Source: Lapidilactobacillus bayanensis | GTDB lineage: Bacteria > Bacillota > Bacilli > Lactobacillales > Lactobacillaceae | DNA length: 64,000 nt | Assembly: GCF_003946695.1 (NCBI RefSeq) | Contig: NZ_RHOX01000006.1 | Coordinates: 1-64,000, forward strand | Direction of reading: 5' to 3' | Shown here: piece after piece, positions 63,428-64,000 of the stretch | Layout of the letters: each line of letters starts with the position of its first letter | How positions within the stretch are numbered: position 1 is the stretch's first letter | Notes under the pieces: generated by a model | Seen by the model: only the letters and a program-made list of their open reading frames with translations | What the model was told of the DNA's origin: nothing | Databases searched by the model: none | Made by a program: the position numbers and the translations under genes

Positions 63428-63718
63428 ATGGAAATGCATAATTTACAATTCTTCTCTCACCATAAAGGTGGCGGTTCCAGTGCGAACGGTCGTAACTCTG
63501 CAGGTCGTCGTTTAGGTGCTAAGCGTGCCGATGGCCAAACTGTTACTGCTGGTTCAATTCTCTACCGTCAACGTGGCACTAAGATTCATCCAGGTGTGAA
63601 CGTTGGTCGTGGTGGCGATGATACATTATTTGCCTTAACTGATGGCGTCGTTAAATTCGAACGTCTTGGTAAAGATCGCAAACAAGTATCTGTTATGCCA
63701 GTCGCTCAAGAAGCGTAA
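63428..63718 (+). CDS. rpmA: 50S ribosomal protein L27 with cleavable N-terminal extension
   Basis: 96 aa. The start [17 protein letters not shown] shows the Firmicutes N-terminal extension; cleavage by Prp would occur after the two Phe residues to expose the functional N-terminus near the peptidyl transferase centre. The rest ([35 protein letters not shown]) is typical. CGGAGGTG before the ATG. Confidence 0.98.
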   Translation: MEMHNLQFFSHHKGGGSSANGRNSAGRRLGAKRADGQTVTAGSILYRQRGTKIHPGVNVGRGGDDTLFALTDGVVKFERLGKDRKQVSVMPVAQEA

Positions 63719-63729
63719 TTCATGTTAAT

Positions 63730-63763
63730 AAAAGCCTAACCAGAATAATCTGGCTAGGCTTTT
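63730..63763 (+). terminator. Terminator of rplU-rpmA
   Basis: AAAAGCCTAACCAGA (63730-63744) with TCTGGCTAGGCTTTT (63749-63763), one mismatch, T-run. Confidence 0.88.
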
Positions 63764-63807
63764 TTGGTGGTTTATTTTTGAGGCAATAGCTGTGGCTAAT
63801 CTGGCGG

Positions 63808-64000
63808 TTACATAAATCTGAAAAAATTACTCTGATGATTTCGCTGAGTAGAGATTAAGCCGTCTTTAATAGCAGTCCAATTTTCAAGCTGATGATTAAG
63901 CTGGAAATGCCGCAAATAGTTCAGTGTTTCCGCAAATAATTGATTGGCTTCATCAATTTGATTTTCATAAAGTTTAATCCAACCACGCATAAAAGGCATG
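63808..64000 (-). CDS. C-terminal part of a TPR-like protein, possibly an Rgg-type regulator (partial)
   Basis: The frame is open to the window edge, so only the last 63 or so residues are seen. LYENQIDEANQLFAETLNYL and HQLENWTAIKDGLI look like helical repeats found at the C-terminus of Rgg/PlcR-type peptide-sensing regulators. No DNA-binding part is visible, so the family is a guess. Stop TAA at 63808-63810. Confidence 0.45.
   Translation of the reverse strand, partial: MPFMRGWIKLYENQIDEANQLFAETLNYLRHFQLNHQLENWTAIKDGLISTQRNHQSNFFRFM

Overview
The window reads as a chromosomal segment of a low-to-moderate GC lactic acid bacterium of the Lactobacillaceae. Evidence: PepX, GlnR/GlnA, an ornithine decarboxylase of the lactobacillar type, LiaFSR, an ArlRS-like two-component pair, a pheST T-box, L27 with the Firmicutes N-terminal extension, strong AGGAGG-type ribosome binding sites and frequent TTG/GTG starts. 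A genus cannot be fixed from the sequence alone.

Region 1 (1-12.7 kb) is a decaying cell-surface locus. It holds two large LTA-synthase-like phosphoglycerol transferase paralogues, one lacking the N-terminus, and a 5' scrap of a third copy. It also holds a secreted GH25 lysozyme with five SH3-like wall-binding repeats, a wrecked dTDP-rhamnose operon (rmlA and rmlC fused by deletion, rmlB intact, rmlD cut short) and a frameshifted GT-C type glycosyltransferase. An IS3-family element (12711-13912) follows.

Region 2 (14-20.7 kb) is a wall or teichoic acid glycosylation locus: a GtrA-like flippase, a DUF6056-like polytopic protein and a CsbB/GtrB-like bactoprenol glycosyltransferase in one operon, then a GalE-like epimerase, an acyltransferase-3 protein and a second CsbB/GtrB paralogue.

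Region 3 (20.7-63.9 kb) is mostly housekeeping. It carries an RNase J-like beta-CASP protein, YnbB, a YfcC transporter, ornithine decarboxylase, ApbE, a flavodoxin, the ArlRS-like pair, YidC, acylphosphatase and an rRNA methyltransferase. Then come T-box-pheST, mltG, udk, greA, liaFSR, a YfhO protein, a class B PBP and rpmG. The rest is fthC-rhomboid-yqgQ-glcK-yqhL, miaA, glnRA with a GlnR box, pepX, tRNA-Arg(UCU) and rplU-rpmA (no prp gene between them).

The most unusual content is non-coding. Four copies of a roughly 0.5 kb structured element (family A) have terminal inverted repeats around CTAGAACTGTTATGTTG and two homologous folded modules whose long stems covary between copies. All four lie in gaps between convergent genes. 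A second family of about 120 bp palindromic units (family B) sits in other intergenic gaps, often in tandem pairs of two subtypes, and one copy is nested inside a hairpin of a family A element. I know of no described family that matches, and I could not search for one.
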